A stretch of 32,102 nucleotides of DNA from Actinobacteria bacterium Ga0077560 (GCA_001464275.1 LNFL01000132.1:1-32102), one strand, 5' to 3'. Positions 7,377-16,204 are shown, counted from the stretch's first letter. Program-made: numbers and translations. The notes: a model not told the origin generated them from the letters alone.

Positions 7377-10107
7377 AGGACACCTTCGCCGTGTCGCCCA
7401 TCAGCCGCCGCAGCGCGTCCACGGCGACCGGGCAGAACTGGGTGCCGGCGTGGCGCTCCAGCTCGCGCAGCGCCTCCTCGGGCGGCCGCGCGGGCGAGTA
7501 GGCGCGACGGCCGGACACCAGCACGTCCCAGGTGTCGGCCACCGCGATGATGCGCGCCCCGTCGGGCACCGCGGTTCCCGCCAGGCCGGCCGGGTACCCG
7601 GCGCCGTCCCACCGTTCGTGGTGGTGCCGGATCCAGCCGCACTGGTCGCGGTCCAGCGCCTCGCCGGCGATCTCCGCGCCCAGGTCGGCGTGGCGCTCCA
7701 CCGCCGCCCGCTCCTCGGGGCCGAGCGGCCCGGCCGTGCGCAGCAGCGCGTCGGGCACGCAGATCTTGCCCACGTCGTGCAGCAGCGCAGCGTCGCGCAG
7801 CCGGGCGGCGCGCGCCACCGGCCAGCCGAGGGCCAGCGCGATCGACCGGCTGGTCTCGGCCACCCGGTCGGCGTGCCCGGCGGCCATGCCGTCCTTGGCG
7901 TCCACCGCCGCCGCCAGCGCTCGCAGCGCGCGCAGCGTGTGGTCGCCCTCGAAGCGGATCGCGCGGTCCTGCGGGGACAGCTCCTCCAACAGCTCAGGGC
8001 CGTACCGGGCGGTCTGGTCGCGGCCGTTGCCCTTGGCCCAGTACATGGCCAGGTCGGCCAGCCGCACCAGCTCGTCGGCCGATCCGAGGGCCTGTCCCAG
8101 CTCGCACACGCCCACCGACAGCGTCACGCGCAGTCCCTGCCAGGCCGGCTCGGCCGACACGTGGGCGCGTGCGCGCTCCACCGCGTCGGCGGCCGCCGCC
8201 AGGTCCGCGTCCGGGAGGATCCAGGCGAACTCCTCGCCGCCGATCCGGGCCACCAGGTCGCCGTCGCGGGCGCCCGCGGCGAGCCGCGCGGCCACCTCGG
8301 CCAGCACGGCGTCGCCGGCCGGGTGGCCGTGGACGTCGTTGAGCCCCTTGAAGTGGTCCAGGTCGATCACCGCCAGGCTCAGCCGGCGGTCGTACCGGCG
8401 CGCCCGGGCCACCTCCATGCGCAGCCGCTCCTGGAAGGCGCGGTGGTTGGGCAGCCCGGTGAGCGGGTCGGTCACGGCCTGCGCGGCCAGGCGCTCCCGG
8501 GCCTCGGCGGCCTGCACGGCGATGCTCACCAGCTGGGAGAAGCTCTCCAGATGGTGCTCGGCGCCGGCCGGCAGGCGCCCGTCCTCGCGGCTGGCGGCCA
8601 TCACGACGCCCCAGAGCCGGTCGTCCACGAACACGGGGGCCGCCGCGCTGGCGGCGAGTCCGGCAAGCGTGGCGCGTCCACGGTAGGTGTCGATCCTGAT
8701 GGCGCGGCCGCTGCGCCGCACCTCGTGCGCCGCGGGGGTGCGGGTGGCGTCCAGGAGCTCGCCCACGCGGGCCCGCGGGTGGGGGTCCGAGTACCCGAGC
8801 AGCCGGGTTCCGCCGGCCTCGAACCGCATCACCATGCCGATCTCCACGCCCAGCAGGTCGGCGATCTCGGTGGCGGCCAGGCCGGTCACCGAGATCAGCT
8901 CACCGCCGGCCGCGGCGGCCGCCGTCGCCACCCGGCGCAGGGCGGCCTGCTCGGCCAGCCGTCCGCTCGCCGCGCGCTCGGCGGCCAGCCGCGGGCCCGC
9001 GTCCCGGGAGATGCTGATGATGCGCACGCCGTCCGGGTCGTCGATGGCCTGCAGCACGCTGTCCAGCGGCACGTGCGAGCCGTCGGCACGCAGGGCGCGC
9101 AGGGTCCGGTAGACCGGCGTCCGCGTGGTGACCGCCTCCCGGATGCCGCTTTCGGCCTCCGCGTGGTCGTCCGGGTGCAGCAGGTCGAACGCCGACCGGC
9201 CCACCAGCCGCGCGGGCGGCACGCCCAGCAGCCGCTCGGAGGCGTGGCCCGAGAACTCGATGTCGCCGTCGGCGCCGTGGATGAGGATGAGGTCCATCGA
9301 GGCGCGCGCCAGGAACCGCAGCTGCTCGGCCATCCTGGTCTGCTCGGCCTCGGCGCGGCGGCGGGCGGTGATGTCCCGCGTGACGATCGCGATGGCCCCG
9401 GCGCGGGGGGTGAGCGTGTACCGGAACCACCGTTCCCCGACCGGCGGGGGCAGCACGTAGTGCCGCTCGTGCTCCTGGGGCCGCTGGTCGCGCAGCACCT
9501 CGGTGTACTCGCGCAGCAGCCGGGGCAGGTCGCCCACCGACGCGTAGTCCGACACCCGGGTCCCGATGTGCTCGTCACGGGTGCGCGCGAGGTCGGCGGC
9601 CACCCGCTCGTTGCAGTCGATCACCACCCCGTCCACGATCCGCCCGTCTGCGTCCATCACGGGCTCCACCAGCATGAAGCCGTCCAGGATCGAGTCGCGG
9701 GCGGCGGACAGGTGCAGGTCGGATCGCACCCGGGCGGTGGCGTCCTGGATCGTCCACAGCACGCCGGTCCCGGCGACCGGCGCCACGATCACGTGCGCGG
9801 CCACCCGCTCCGGCCCCCGCTGCACGGTCAGATCCAGCGTGGTGCGGTGGCCCTCCAGCGCCCCGGCGTGCGCCGACATCAGCTCGGCATGGAGGTCGTC
9901 CGGCCACCAGGGGTGGGGGAGCGCCTCCACCGATCGCAGCGCCTCGGGCGCGAGCCCGGTGAGCGCGCACAGCGGGGCGTTGGCGGCGATCACGGCACCG
10001 CCGGCATCGGTGAGGCAGGCCGCGTCGTGCAGCGCCTCCACCAGGGCCGCCAGGCGCGCGCCCTCACCGGCGTCGGGTCTGGGACCCGGGACGTGAACCG
10101 TGGCCAT
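7375..10107 (-). CDS. PAS-PAS-PAS-GAF-GGDEF-HD-GYP cyclic-di-GMP turnover protein
   Basis: A 910-residue soluble sensor that combines synthesis and breakdown modules for c-di-GMP. Three PAS-like regions cover about residues 20-375, each ending in a D(I/A)TAR-like linker. A GAF domain covers about 385-540. GGDEF starts at DPLTGLPNHRAF (546) with an intact GGEEF site at 623-627 and an RDGD inhibitory site five residues before it. HD-GYP follows, with HDVGK at 777-781 and HHHERWDGAGYP at 828-839, both complete. No membrane segment or signal peptide is seen, so the input is probably cytoplasmic. Whether both activities operate at once cannot be told. ATG 10107 is chosen; its leader holds a perfect inverted repeat. 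The gene is a paralogue of the next one upstream on the same strand. Confidence 0.93.
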   Translation of the reverse strand: MATVHVPGPRPDAGEGARLAALVEALHDAACLTDAGGAVIAANAPLCALTGLAPEALRSVEALPHPWWPDDLHAELMSAHAGALEGHRTTLDLTVQRGPERVAAHVIVAPVAGTGVLWTIQDATARVRSDLHLSAARDSILDGFMLVEPVMDADGRIVDGVVIDCNERVAADLARTRDEHIGTRVSDYASVGDLPRLLREYTEVLRDQRPQEHERHYVLPPPVGERWFRYTLTPRAGAIAIVTRDITARRRAEAEQTRMAEQLRFLARASMDLILIHGADGDIEFSGHASERLLGVPPARLVGRSAFDLLHPDDHAEAESGIREAVTTRTPVYRTLRALRADGSHVPLDSVLQAIDDPDGVRIISISRDAGPRLAAERAASGRLAEQAALRRVATAAAAAGGELISVTGLAATEIADLLGVEIGMVMRFEAGGTRLLGYSDPHPRARVGELLDATRTPAAHEVRRSGRAIRIDTYRGRATLAGLAASAAAPVFVDDRLWGVVMAASREDGRLPAGAEHHLESFSQLVSIAVQAAEARERLAAQAVTDPLTGLPNHRAFQERLRMEVARARRYDRRLSLAVIDLDHFKGLNDVHGHPAGDAVLAEVAARLAAGARDGDLVARIGGEEFAWILPDADLAAAADAVERARAHVSAEPAWQGLRVTLSVGVCELGQALGSADELVRLADLAMYWAKGNGRDQTARYGPELLEELSPQDRAIRFEGDHTLRALRALAAAVDAKDGMAAGHADRVAETSRSIALALGWPVARAARLRDAALLHDVGKICVPDALLRTAGPLGPEERAAVERHADLGAEIAGEALDRDQCGWIRHHHERWDGAGYPAGLAGTAVPDGARIIAVADTWDVLVSGRRAYSPARPPEEALRELERHAGTQFCPVAVDALRRLMGDTAKVS

Positions 10108-10140
10108 CCCGTGTGGTGTCGGCGCGGTGATGCGAAGACT

Positions 10141-10160
10141 GTAGGCCCGTCAGGGCCTAC
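10141..10160. promoter_or_regulatory. perfect inverted repeat upstream of the first GGDEF-HD-GYP gene
   Basis: GTAGGCCC and GGGCCTAC (8 bp each) flank a 4-nt spacer, 33-52 nt upstream of ATG 10107 and about 40 bp after the stop of the upstream paralogue. A short run of T lies before the stem on the minus strand rather than after it, so it is not a standard intrinsic terminator. It could be a repressor site or an RNA hairpin in the leader. Confidence 0.5.
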
Positions 10161-10200
10161 GAAAAAGCACAGATGAACTCGCCTGCCCTGCGGGGGCGGA

Positions 10201-12876
10201 TCAGGTGGCCCACACCGCGCGCGGGCCGCGCGCCAGCCGGGCCATCAGCTGGGCGGCCGGCGCCCAGAACTGCGCGCCGGCGCAGCGCTCGAGCTCGGCG
10301 ATGGCGTCCTCCACGGGACGCACGGTGCCGTAGTGGCGCGCGCGGATCATCACGTCCCAGGCGTCGGCGACGGCGATGAGCCGGGACCCCTCCGGGATCG
10401 ACTCGCCGGCGAGCCCGTCGGGGTAGCCGCCACCGTCCCAGTGCTCGTGGTGGTGCCGGATCCACCGGCACTGCTCGGCGGTGAGCGCGTCGGCGGTGAT
10501 CTCGGCGCCCAGCGCCGCGTGCCGCTTCACCACCTCGTATTCGGACGGCTCCAGGCCGCCCGGCTTGAACAGCACCGCGTCCGGCACCCCCAGCTTGCCC
10601 ACGTCGTGCAGCAGCGCCGCGTCGCGCAGCATGGTGGCCCGCTCGGGACTCCAGCCGATCGCCAGCGCGAGCCGGTGCGACAGGCTCGCCACGCGCTCCG
10701 AATGCGCCTTGGTGGAGGCGTCCTTGGCGTCCACAGCCCGGGCCAGGGAACGCAGCGCCACCAGCGTCTGGGTGCGCTCCAGCCGGTTGGCGCGCTCCTC
10801 GATGGACAGCGAGTCCACCACCTCCGGCGAGTACAGGCACACCTGGTCGCGGCCGTTGGCCTTGGCCCAGTAGAGCGCTCCGTCGGCGAGCCGGAACAGC
10901 TCGTCGGCGTCGCGGGCGCGGGAGAGGTCCGACACGCCGGCCGAGACGGTGATGCGCTCGTTCTTCCACAGCGGCTCGCCCGCGATGGCGGCCCGGGCGC
11001 GTTCGACGGCCTGCATGGCGGTGAGGCCGTCGGTCTCGGGGAGCAGCCAGGCGAACTCCTCGCCGCCCACGCGCGCCACCAGCTCGCTGGCCCTGGCGTT
11101 GCTCTGCAGCATCCCGGCCAGCGCCGCCAGCACGGTGTCGCCGGCCTGGTGGCCGTGCAGGTCGTTGAGCCGCTTGAAGTGGTCGATGTCGATGAGCGCC
11201 AGCGACAGCGGCCGCCCGTACCGCCGTGCCCGTGACACCTCGGTGCGCAGGCGCTCGTGGAACGCCCGGTGGTTGGCGAGCCCGGTGAGCGGGTCCTCCA
11301 GGGCCTGCTCCTTCAGCTGCTCGCGCTGCTCGTGTGACACCAGCGCCACCGACACCAGCTCGGCGAACCGCTCCAACCGCGCCTCGGCGCCGGCGGGCAC
11401 CGAGCCACCGGGCCGCCCCACCGCCACCGCCGCGCCCCACAGGGCGTCGTCCACCCGCACGGGCGCGGCCACGGCGGACACCATCGCCGAGTGCCCGCCG
11501 GGGGACTGCAGCGGCGCGGCGGCCCGGGAGGTGCGGCCGTTGCGCTGCATGGAGGCCAGCGCGGTCCCCTCCAGCAGCAGGCGGTCGTCGGGCCGCCACG
11601 GCAGGTGCGCCGATGCGGCCACCACGGTCGCGTGCTCGCCGTCGTGGTCGAACCGCACCACCGCGCCCCCGTCCACCTCGAGGAGCTTGGGGATCTCCTC
11701 GGCCACCATCGCCAGCACCGGCCCCGAGTCGGACTGGTTGGCCACCGCCATGGCCACGCGGCGCAGGGCGGTCTGCTCGGCGGCCTCCAGCTCCGACCGC
11801 TCGGCCCGGTCGCTGGCCTCCCGCTCGGCCGCAAGCCGGGCGGTGGCGTCGCGGGAGACCCAGATGAGGGCCGACAGCCCGCCGTCGTCGTCATGGATGG
11901 GCCGGATGGTGGTGTCCAGCCACAGCGCGCTGCCGTCGGGCCGCACCACCCGGTAGGTGAGGGTCTCCACGAACGCCCGGCCGTCCCGCAGGCGCCGCAG
12001 GCCCGCCACCACCCGCTCCCGGTCCTCGGGGTGCACGTGATCCAGCGGGCTGCCGCCCACCAGCTCGTCCGGCTCGCGGCCCAGCAGCGCGCGGCTCGCC
12101 TCGCTGACCGTGCGGAACCCGCCGTCGGGGTCGTGGGCAGAGATCATGTCGCCGGCGTGGCGGGCCACGAAGCCCAGCTCCTCCGCCATCTTGCGGCTCT
12201 GCTCCTCGGCTGCCCGGCGGGCGGTGATGTCCCGTGCCGAGGACTGCACCTCGATGAGCCGCCCGTCCCCGTCGCGCAGGGCGTGCGAGATGGCCTCCAC
12301 CCACACCCACGACCCGGTGCGGTGCCGTGCGCGGAACGTGGCGGTGGCGGTGTCGGCGCCCCGGATGAGCCGCCGGTGCTCGCGCAGCACGTTCTCCAGG
12401 TCGTCTGGATGGATGTGGTCCTGCAGGCGCGTGCCGCTGATCTCGGCCAGCGCATAGCCCAGCACGCGCTCCACGGAGGGCGACAGGTAGAGGAAGCGCA
12501 GCGAGCTGGAGACCCGCACCACGATGTCGGTGGAGTTGTCGGCCAGCAGCTCGTGCGTCCGGCGGGCCTCCTGCCAGGCCTCCTCGATGAGCAGCCGCTC
12601 GGTGACGTCCTCCACGGTCACCACCAGGCCCACCGGCCGCCGGTCCGCGTCACGCGCGGTGTCCCAGGTGACCCGGGCCAGGAAGTTGGTGCCGTCGCTG
12701 CGCAGCAGCGTGCACTCGCCCTCCACGGGCGGGCCGCCGTCCCACAGCCCCCGGATGTCGGCGTCCAGGCGCTCGGCGGCCTGCGGCGGCCACCATGGCG
12801 GCGGCAGCGGCGAGCCCTCCAGCGCGCGGGGCTCGAAGCCGGTGAGGTCCCCCAGGCGGCCGTTCATGGCCAGCAT
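10201..12876 (-). CDS. PAS-PAS-PAS-GAF-GGDEF-HD-GYP cyclic-di-GMP turnover protein, paralogue
   Basis: At least 891 residues, co-linear with its downstream neighbour: three PAS regions, a GAF domain, GGDEF with GGEEF at 604-608, then HD-GYP with HDVGK at 757-761 and HHHEHWDGGGYP at 808-819. Catalytic motifs are intact, but the inhibitory site reads RASE instead of RxxD, so product feedback may differ from the sister protein. The start is unsettled. ATG 12876 cuts into the first PAS domain, because the in-frame codons upstream encode LLQAVGEGLAVYDADG, which matches the PAS entry of the paralogue. No ATG, GTG or TTG exists further up in this frame. An ATC at 13014 with an AACAAT box 7 nt before it, a CTG at 12924, or an indel in the sequence are the alternatives. 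Tandem arrangement suggests local duplication. Confidence 0.9.
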   Translation of the reverse strand: MLAMNGRLGDLTGFEPRALEGSPLPPPWWPPQAAERLDADIRGLWDGGPPVEGECTLLRSDGTNFLARVTWDTARDADRRPVGLVVTVEDVTERLLIEEAWQEARRTHELLADNSTDIVVRVSSSLRFLYLSPSVERVLGYALAEISGTRLQDHIHPDDLENVLREHRRLIRGADTATATFRARHRTGSWVWVEAISHALRDGDGRLIEVQSSARDITARRAAEEQSRKMAEELGFVARHAGDMISAHDPDGGFRTVSEASRALLGREPDELVGGSPLDHVHPEDRERVVAGLRRLRDGRAFVETLTYRVVRPDGSALWLDTTIRPIHDDDGGLSALIWVSRDATARLAAEREASDRAERSELEAAEQTALRRVAMAVANQSDSGPVLAMVAEEIPKLLEVDGGAVVRFDHDGEHATVVAASAHLPWRPDDRLLLEGTALASMQRNGRTSRAAAPLQSPGGHSAMVSAVAAPVRVDDALWGAAVAVGRPGGSVPAGAEARLERFAELVSVALVSHEQREQLKEQALEDPLTGLANHRAFHERLRTEVSRARRYGRPLSLALIDIDHFKRLNDLHGHQAGDTVLAALAGMLQSNARASELVARVGGEEFAWLLPETDGLTAMQAVERARAAIAGEPLWKNERITVSAGVSDLSRARDADELFRLADGALYWAKANGRDQVCLYSPEVVDSLSIEERANRLERTQTLVALRSLARAVDAKDASTKAHSERVASLSHRLALAIGWSPERATMLRDAALLHDVGKLGVPDAVLFKPGGLEPSEYEVVKRHAALGAEITADALTAEQCRWIRHHHEHWDGGGYPDGLAGESIPEGSRLIAVADAWDVMIRARHYGTVRPVEDAIAELERCAGAQFWAPAAQLMARLARGPRAVWAT

Positions 12877-13021
12877 GTGGCCGTCCGCGTCGTAGACGGC
12901 CAGCCCCTCGCCGACCGCCTGCAGGAGGGCGGCGGCCGTCCACCCATCTGGGAACGGCTGGGGGGATCTGACGAAGCGCGGCGACCGCGCCCCGGATGCG
13001 AAGGGCCTGTCGATGCGGGCG

Positions 13022-13027
13022 ATTGTT
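13022..13027 (-). promoter_or_regulatory. possible -10 box of the upstream GGDEF-HD-GYP paralogue
   Basis: AACAAT on the minus strand lies 7 nt before an in-frame ATC codon (13014-13012) that would start the complete first PAS domain. The spacing equals that of other apparent leaderless genes in this window. A non-canonical start makes this speculative. Confidence 0.25.
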
Positions 13028-13056
13028 GCGCGTTTTGGATCCGTTCGAAAACGCGC
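13028..13056. repeat. inverted repeat between aldehyde dehydrogenase and GGDEF-HD-GYP gene
   Basis: GCGCGTTTT and AAAACGCGC form a perfect 9-bp inverted repeat around an 11-nt spacer, starting 20 bp after the aldehyde dehydrogenase stop and directly adjoining the possible promoter of the next gene. It may be a terminator-like hairpin or an operator. The T4/A4 blocks are rare in the surrounding sequence. Confidence 0.45.
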
Positions 13057-13075
13057 CGTTCGGAGCTTCTGGCGA

Positions 13076-14449
13076 TCAGCCCGGAAGGGCGACCACCACC
13101 AGTTTCGGCTCGGTCATGCTGCGCACCGCGTACCGCGGCCCCTCACGCGTGTTGCCGCTGTCTTTCACCCCGCCATACGGTTGCTGGTCCGCGCGGAACG
13201 TGGGTGTTTCGTTGATGAGCACGCCGGCGAAGTGGAGCCGGCGGGCCCACGACATCGCGTGGTCGACCCGTGCGGTGAAGATGGCCGCCTGCAGTCCGTA
13301 GGGGGATCCGTTTGCCAGCTCGACGGCCTCCTCGTCGGTGTCGTAGGCGGCCACGCCCACCACCGGCCCGAACACCTCCTCGCAGCTCACCCGCATGGCG
13401 GGTGTGATGCCGTCCAGCACCGCCGGCCGGATGAGCCGGCCGTCGCGGGTGCCGCCGGTCACCAGGCGCGCGCCGGCCCCCACCGCCTGGCCGATCCACT
13501 CCAGCACGCGCTCCTGCGCGGCTTCGGTGATCACCGGGCCCACCTGGGTGGCCTCGTCGGCGGGGTCGCCCACCACCAGCGCCTCCACCCTCGGGACCAG
13601 GCGCTCCAGGAACGCGGCGTGCACCGAGCGGTGCACGTAGACGCGCTGCACGCTGATGCAGGACTGCCCGGCGTGGGTGTAGCCGGACGCCGCGATCTTC
13701 GCGGCCGCCGCGTCGAGGTCGGCGTCGTGGGCGACGATCACCGGGGTGGAGTTCCCCAGCTCCAGCGCCACGTGCTTGCGCGGGGCGTCGCGGCGGATGT
13801 CCCAGCCCACCTTCGAGGACCCGGTGAACGAGATCATCGCCACGTCCTGGTGGGCCACCAGCGCGCCGCCCACCACCGACCCCGGGCCCACCAGCACCTG
13901 CAGGGCGTCCTCGGACAGGCCGGCCTCGTGGAGGATCCCGGCCAGGGCGATCGCCGACAGCGGCGTGGTCTCGGCGGGCTTGAGCACCACCGGGCACCCG
14001 GCGGCCACCGCGGGCGCCACCTTGTGGGCCACCAGGTTGAGGGGGAAGTTGAACGGGCTGATCGCGCCCACCACGCCCACGGGCTCCAGCACCGTGTAGG
14101 CGAGCTTGCCCACGCCGGCTGACGTGCCCTCCAGGGGCACGATCTCCCCGGCCAGCGTCCGCGCCTCGATGGCCGAGTAGATGAGCGTGTCGGCGCACCG
14201 GGCCACCTCGCCGCGGGCCTGCACGATGGGCTTGCCGGCCTCGGCGCAGATGGTGGCCGCCAGCCGGTCGGCGCGCTCGGTCACCAGCCGGGCCGCCCGC
14301 TCCAGCACGGCGGCGCGCTCGGCGGGCGGGGGAGGGGGCAGACATCGCCGGGCGCGGGTGACGGCGCCGTCGACGGCCTCGGCGCCCACCTCGTCCAGCG
14401 TGGCGATCACCTCGCCGGAGTACGGGTTCGTGACGTCGAGGCGGGGCAA
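13076..14449 (-). CDS. NAD(P)-dependent aldehyde dehydrogenase family protein
   Basis: A 457-residue aldehyde dehydrogenase that oxidises an aldehyde to the acid. The oxyanion asparagine is Asn134 (SPFNFPLN), the general base Glu230 (ALELGNS) and the catalytic cysteine Cys264 (HAGQSCISVQR). The nucleotide-binding FTGSSKVG and the C-terminal PYGGVKDSG, which contributes to the oligomer, are present. The GQSCISVQRVYVH context resembles the lactaldehyde/phosphonoacetaldehyde/sulfoacetaldehyde branch, but the substrate cannot be fixed. The TTG start at 14449 is the only start upstream of the conserved NPYSGEV segment and lies 10 nt after the endonuclease IV stop, so the two genes are probably co-transcribed. 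The biological link to DNA repair is unclear; aldehyde detoxification is one possibility. Confidence 0.9.
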   Translation of the reverse strand: MPRLDVTNPYSGEVIATLDEVGAEAVDGAVTRARRCLPPPPPAERAAVLERAARLVTERADRLAATICAEAGKPIVQARGEVARCADTLIYSAIEARTLAGEIVPLEGTSAGVGKLAYTVLEPVGVVGAISPFNFPLNLVAHKVAPAVAAGCPVVLKPAETTPLSAIALAGILHEAGLSEDALQVLVGPGSVVGGALVAHQDVAMISFTGSSKVGWDIRRDAPRKHVALELGNSTPVIVAHDADLDAAAAKIAASGYTHAGQSCISVQRVYVHRSVHAAFLERLVPRVEALVVGDPADEATQVGPVITEAAQERVLEWIGQAVGAGARLVTGGTRDGRLIRPAVLDGITPAMRVSCEEVFGPVVGVAAYDTDEEAVELANGSPYGLQAAIFTARVDHAMSWARRLHFAGVLINETPTFRADQQPYGGVKDSGNTREGPRYAVRSMTEPKLVVVALPG

Positions 14450-14459
14450 CGGGGGTGGG

Positions 14460-15374
14460 CTACCCGATCCCTCGGAGCGCCAAACCCTCGCGCTGGAAGC
14501 GGCGGGCGCGCTCCATGTTCTCGGCGTCGGGGCCGTTGCCGTCCAGTCCGGGCACCTCCAGCACCACCGGCAGGCCCTGCAGCGCCGGGCAGCCCAGGAT
14601 GCGGCGCATGCCGTCCTCGCCGATGCGGCCGTCGCCCAGGTTCTCGTGCCGGTCCCGGTTCGACCCGAACTCGGTCATCGAGTCGTTCAGGTGCAGGCAC
14701 CGCAGGCGGTCGATGCCCACGACCCGGTCGAACTCGTCGACCACGCGGTCGATCCCGCCCTCTTCGTGCACCGGATAGCCGCTGGCGAACAGGTGCTGGG
14801 TGTCCAGGCAGAACCCCAGGCGCTCCGGCTCGCCCACCGCGTCGTACACGCGGCGCAGCTGCTCGAACGTGCGGCCGATGGTGTCGCCGGCCCCGGCGGT
14901 GTTCTCCAGGTAGACCGCGCACGCGCCGGGCACCGCGCCCAGCGCCTCGGCGATGCCCGCCCCGATGCGGGCGATAGCCTCGTCCTCGGTGGAGCCCTTG
15001 CTGCTGCCCACGTGCAGCACGATGCCGGCAAGGCCCAGGCGCTCTCCGATCTCCAGATGCTGCCGCAGGCTCTCGATGGAGCTGCGGTGGATGTTGCGGG
15101 TGGAGGTGGCCGGCTTGCCGGGTGGCCCGGTGGGCACGTCGCGGTCCGGCGCGCCCAGGTTCATGAGGTAGAGGCCGTGGCTCACCAGCGGTCCCAGGCC
15201 CGCCGCCGCGGCCTTCTCGCGGAACAGCGCGACCTGCTCATCGGTGTGGTTGATGGGCTTCCAGGTGCGCGGGTTGTGCGTGAACACCTGCAGGCTCTCG
15301 CAGCCGATGGCGACGGCGCGGTCGACGGCGTTGCTGATGCCGCCGGAGGAGGAGACGTGGGCGCCGAATCGCAT
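14460..15374 (-). CDS. nfo: deoxyribonuclease IV (AP endonuclease, Nfo)
   Basis: A 304-residue TIM-barrel AP endonuclease of base-excision repair, which cleaves 5' of abasic sites. The metal ligands of the family are all recognisable: His in VSHGLYLMNL, His in IVLHVGSS, Glu in VYLENTAG, Asp and His in CLDTQHLF, His in CLHLND, Asp and His in NRDRHENLGDG, and Glu in VVLEVPG. It opens with MRFGAHVSSSGG as expected. ATG 15374 is the natural start, 11 nt after the stop of the upstream unrecognised gene. The gene sits in the middle of a three-gene minus-strand operon (unknown protein, nfo, aldehyde dehydrogenase). Confidence 0.95.
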   Translation of the reverse strand: MRFGAHVSSSGGISNAVDRAVAIGCESLQVFTHNPRTWKPINHTDEQVALFREKAAAAGLGPLVSHGLYLMNLGAPDRDVPTGPPGKPATSTRNIHRSSIESLRQHLEIGERLGLAGIVLHVGSSKGSTEDEAIARIGAGIAEALGAVPGACAVYLENTAGAGDTIGRTFEQLRRVYDAVGEPERLGFCLDTQHLFASGYPVHEEGGIDRVVDEFDRVVGIDRLRCLHLNDSMTEFGSNRDRHENLGDGRIGEDGMRRILGCPALQGLPVVLEVPGLDGNGPDAENMERARRFQREGLALRGIG

Positions 15375-15385
15375 CCCGGGGGATC

Positions 15386-16123
15386 CTACGCGTCCGCGGT
15401 GCCGGTCCCCGGCGGGTCGGCCTCGGGGCCCTCGGTGGACGCCGGGGCGTCCCACAGGCGCTCCAGCGCGTCGAGGTCGGCGGGCTCCGGGGCGTCGTAC
15501 GGGTCGGGCAGCGGCGCCAGCTCGGCCAGGGCGGTGAGTGCCTCGGCGCGCGCGTACTCCCACCAGCCCTCGTAACCGGGCGGCGGAACGGCCGGCGCCC
15601 CCAGCCAGTGCTCCAGCGCCACCGCGCAGCGCGCGGCGCCGGGACGGGCGTCGCGCAGGCAGCCGATGACCCCGCGGTGCCACAGCCGCGGCGGGAGGGC
15701 CATCAGCGCCAGCAGGTGCGGGTCGACGACCTCCAGCTGGAATCGGATGAGCCGCACCCGCTCCGGTCGCGGCACGGGCCCGGAGGCGCCCCACAGCGCG
15801 GCGCGCAGGTCGCGCAACGCCAGGGCGGCCTCGTGCACGGTGAGCTGCTCGCCCGGCTCCTCGGCCGCGCCGGCGTGCAGCATCGTCCAGGCCGACAGCG
15901 CCGGGATCGCCCCGACGGCCGCGGGGCCCTGACGGCGCAGGCCGGACACCGCGGCGCGGCTCTCCACCCAGCGCAGCGGGCGCAGGGCCCCGGCCAGGGT
16001 CCCGACCACCCCGGTGGCCCCGCCGCAGGCGTGGACCACGTCCGCGAGGGCCTCCAGCCCGTCCTGGGGGAACGCCCGCGACACGAGGTCCTCGCCCGGG
16101 AATTGCGATCGGTGAGCGGCCAT
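15386..16123 (-). CDS. hypothetical protein, unrecognised family
   Basis: A 245-residue protein, Ala/Leu/Arg/Pro rich, that I do not recognise. It appears largely alpha-helical and soluble; there is no signal peptide or convincing membrane segment. Features include tryptophans near LPPRLWHRG and GYEGWWEYARAEAL and an acidic, proline-rich tail (about the last 25 residues). ATG 16123 lies 8 nt after a TATGGT box on the minus strand. It is the first gene of the operon with endonuclease IV, so a DNA-repair-related role is possible but unsupported by motif. Transcription is divergent from gltX. Confidence 0.75.
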   Translation of the reverse strand: MAAHRSQFPGEDLVSRAFPQDGLEALADVVHACGGATGVVGTLAGALRPLRWVESRAAVSGLRRQGPAAVGAIPALSAWTMLHAGAAEEPGEQLTVHEAALALRDLRAALWGASGPVPRPERVRLIRFQLEVVDPHLLALMALPPRLWHRGVIGCLRDARPGAARCAVALEHWLGAPAVPPPGYEGWWEYARAEALTALAELAPLPDPYDAPEPADLDALERLWDAPASTEGPEADPPGTGTADA

Positions 16124-16131
16124 GCGTCCCG

Positions 16132-16137
16132 ACCATA
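16132..16137 (-). promoter_or_regulatory. -10 box of the unknown-nfo-aldehyde dehydrogenase operon
   Basis: TATGGT (minus strand) fits the TANNNT pattern and lies 8 nt before ATG 16123. The intergenic space of 93 bp must hold both this and the gltX promoter. Confidence 0.5.
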
Positions 16138-16204
16138 CGTCGGCCGCGGCCCCGCGCGCACGCGGGCCGGGCCGGAGGGGACGGGCGTTCCGGCGGCACG
16201 TCGG

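Noticed and set aside
10141-10160. Intrinsic terminator for the upstream GGDEF-HD-GYP gene
   Set aside because: On the minus strand the T-run precedes the hairpin instead of following it, so I keep it as an unexplained inverted repeat.
14340-14449. Possible frameshift at the proline run PPPPP of the aldehyde dehydrogenase
   Set aside because: The frame stays consistent with the family on both sides of the run, so no indel is needed.
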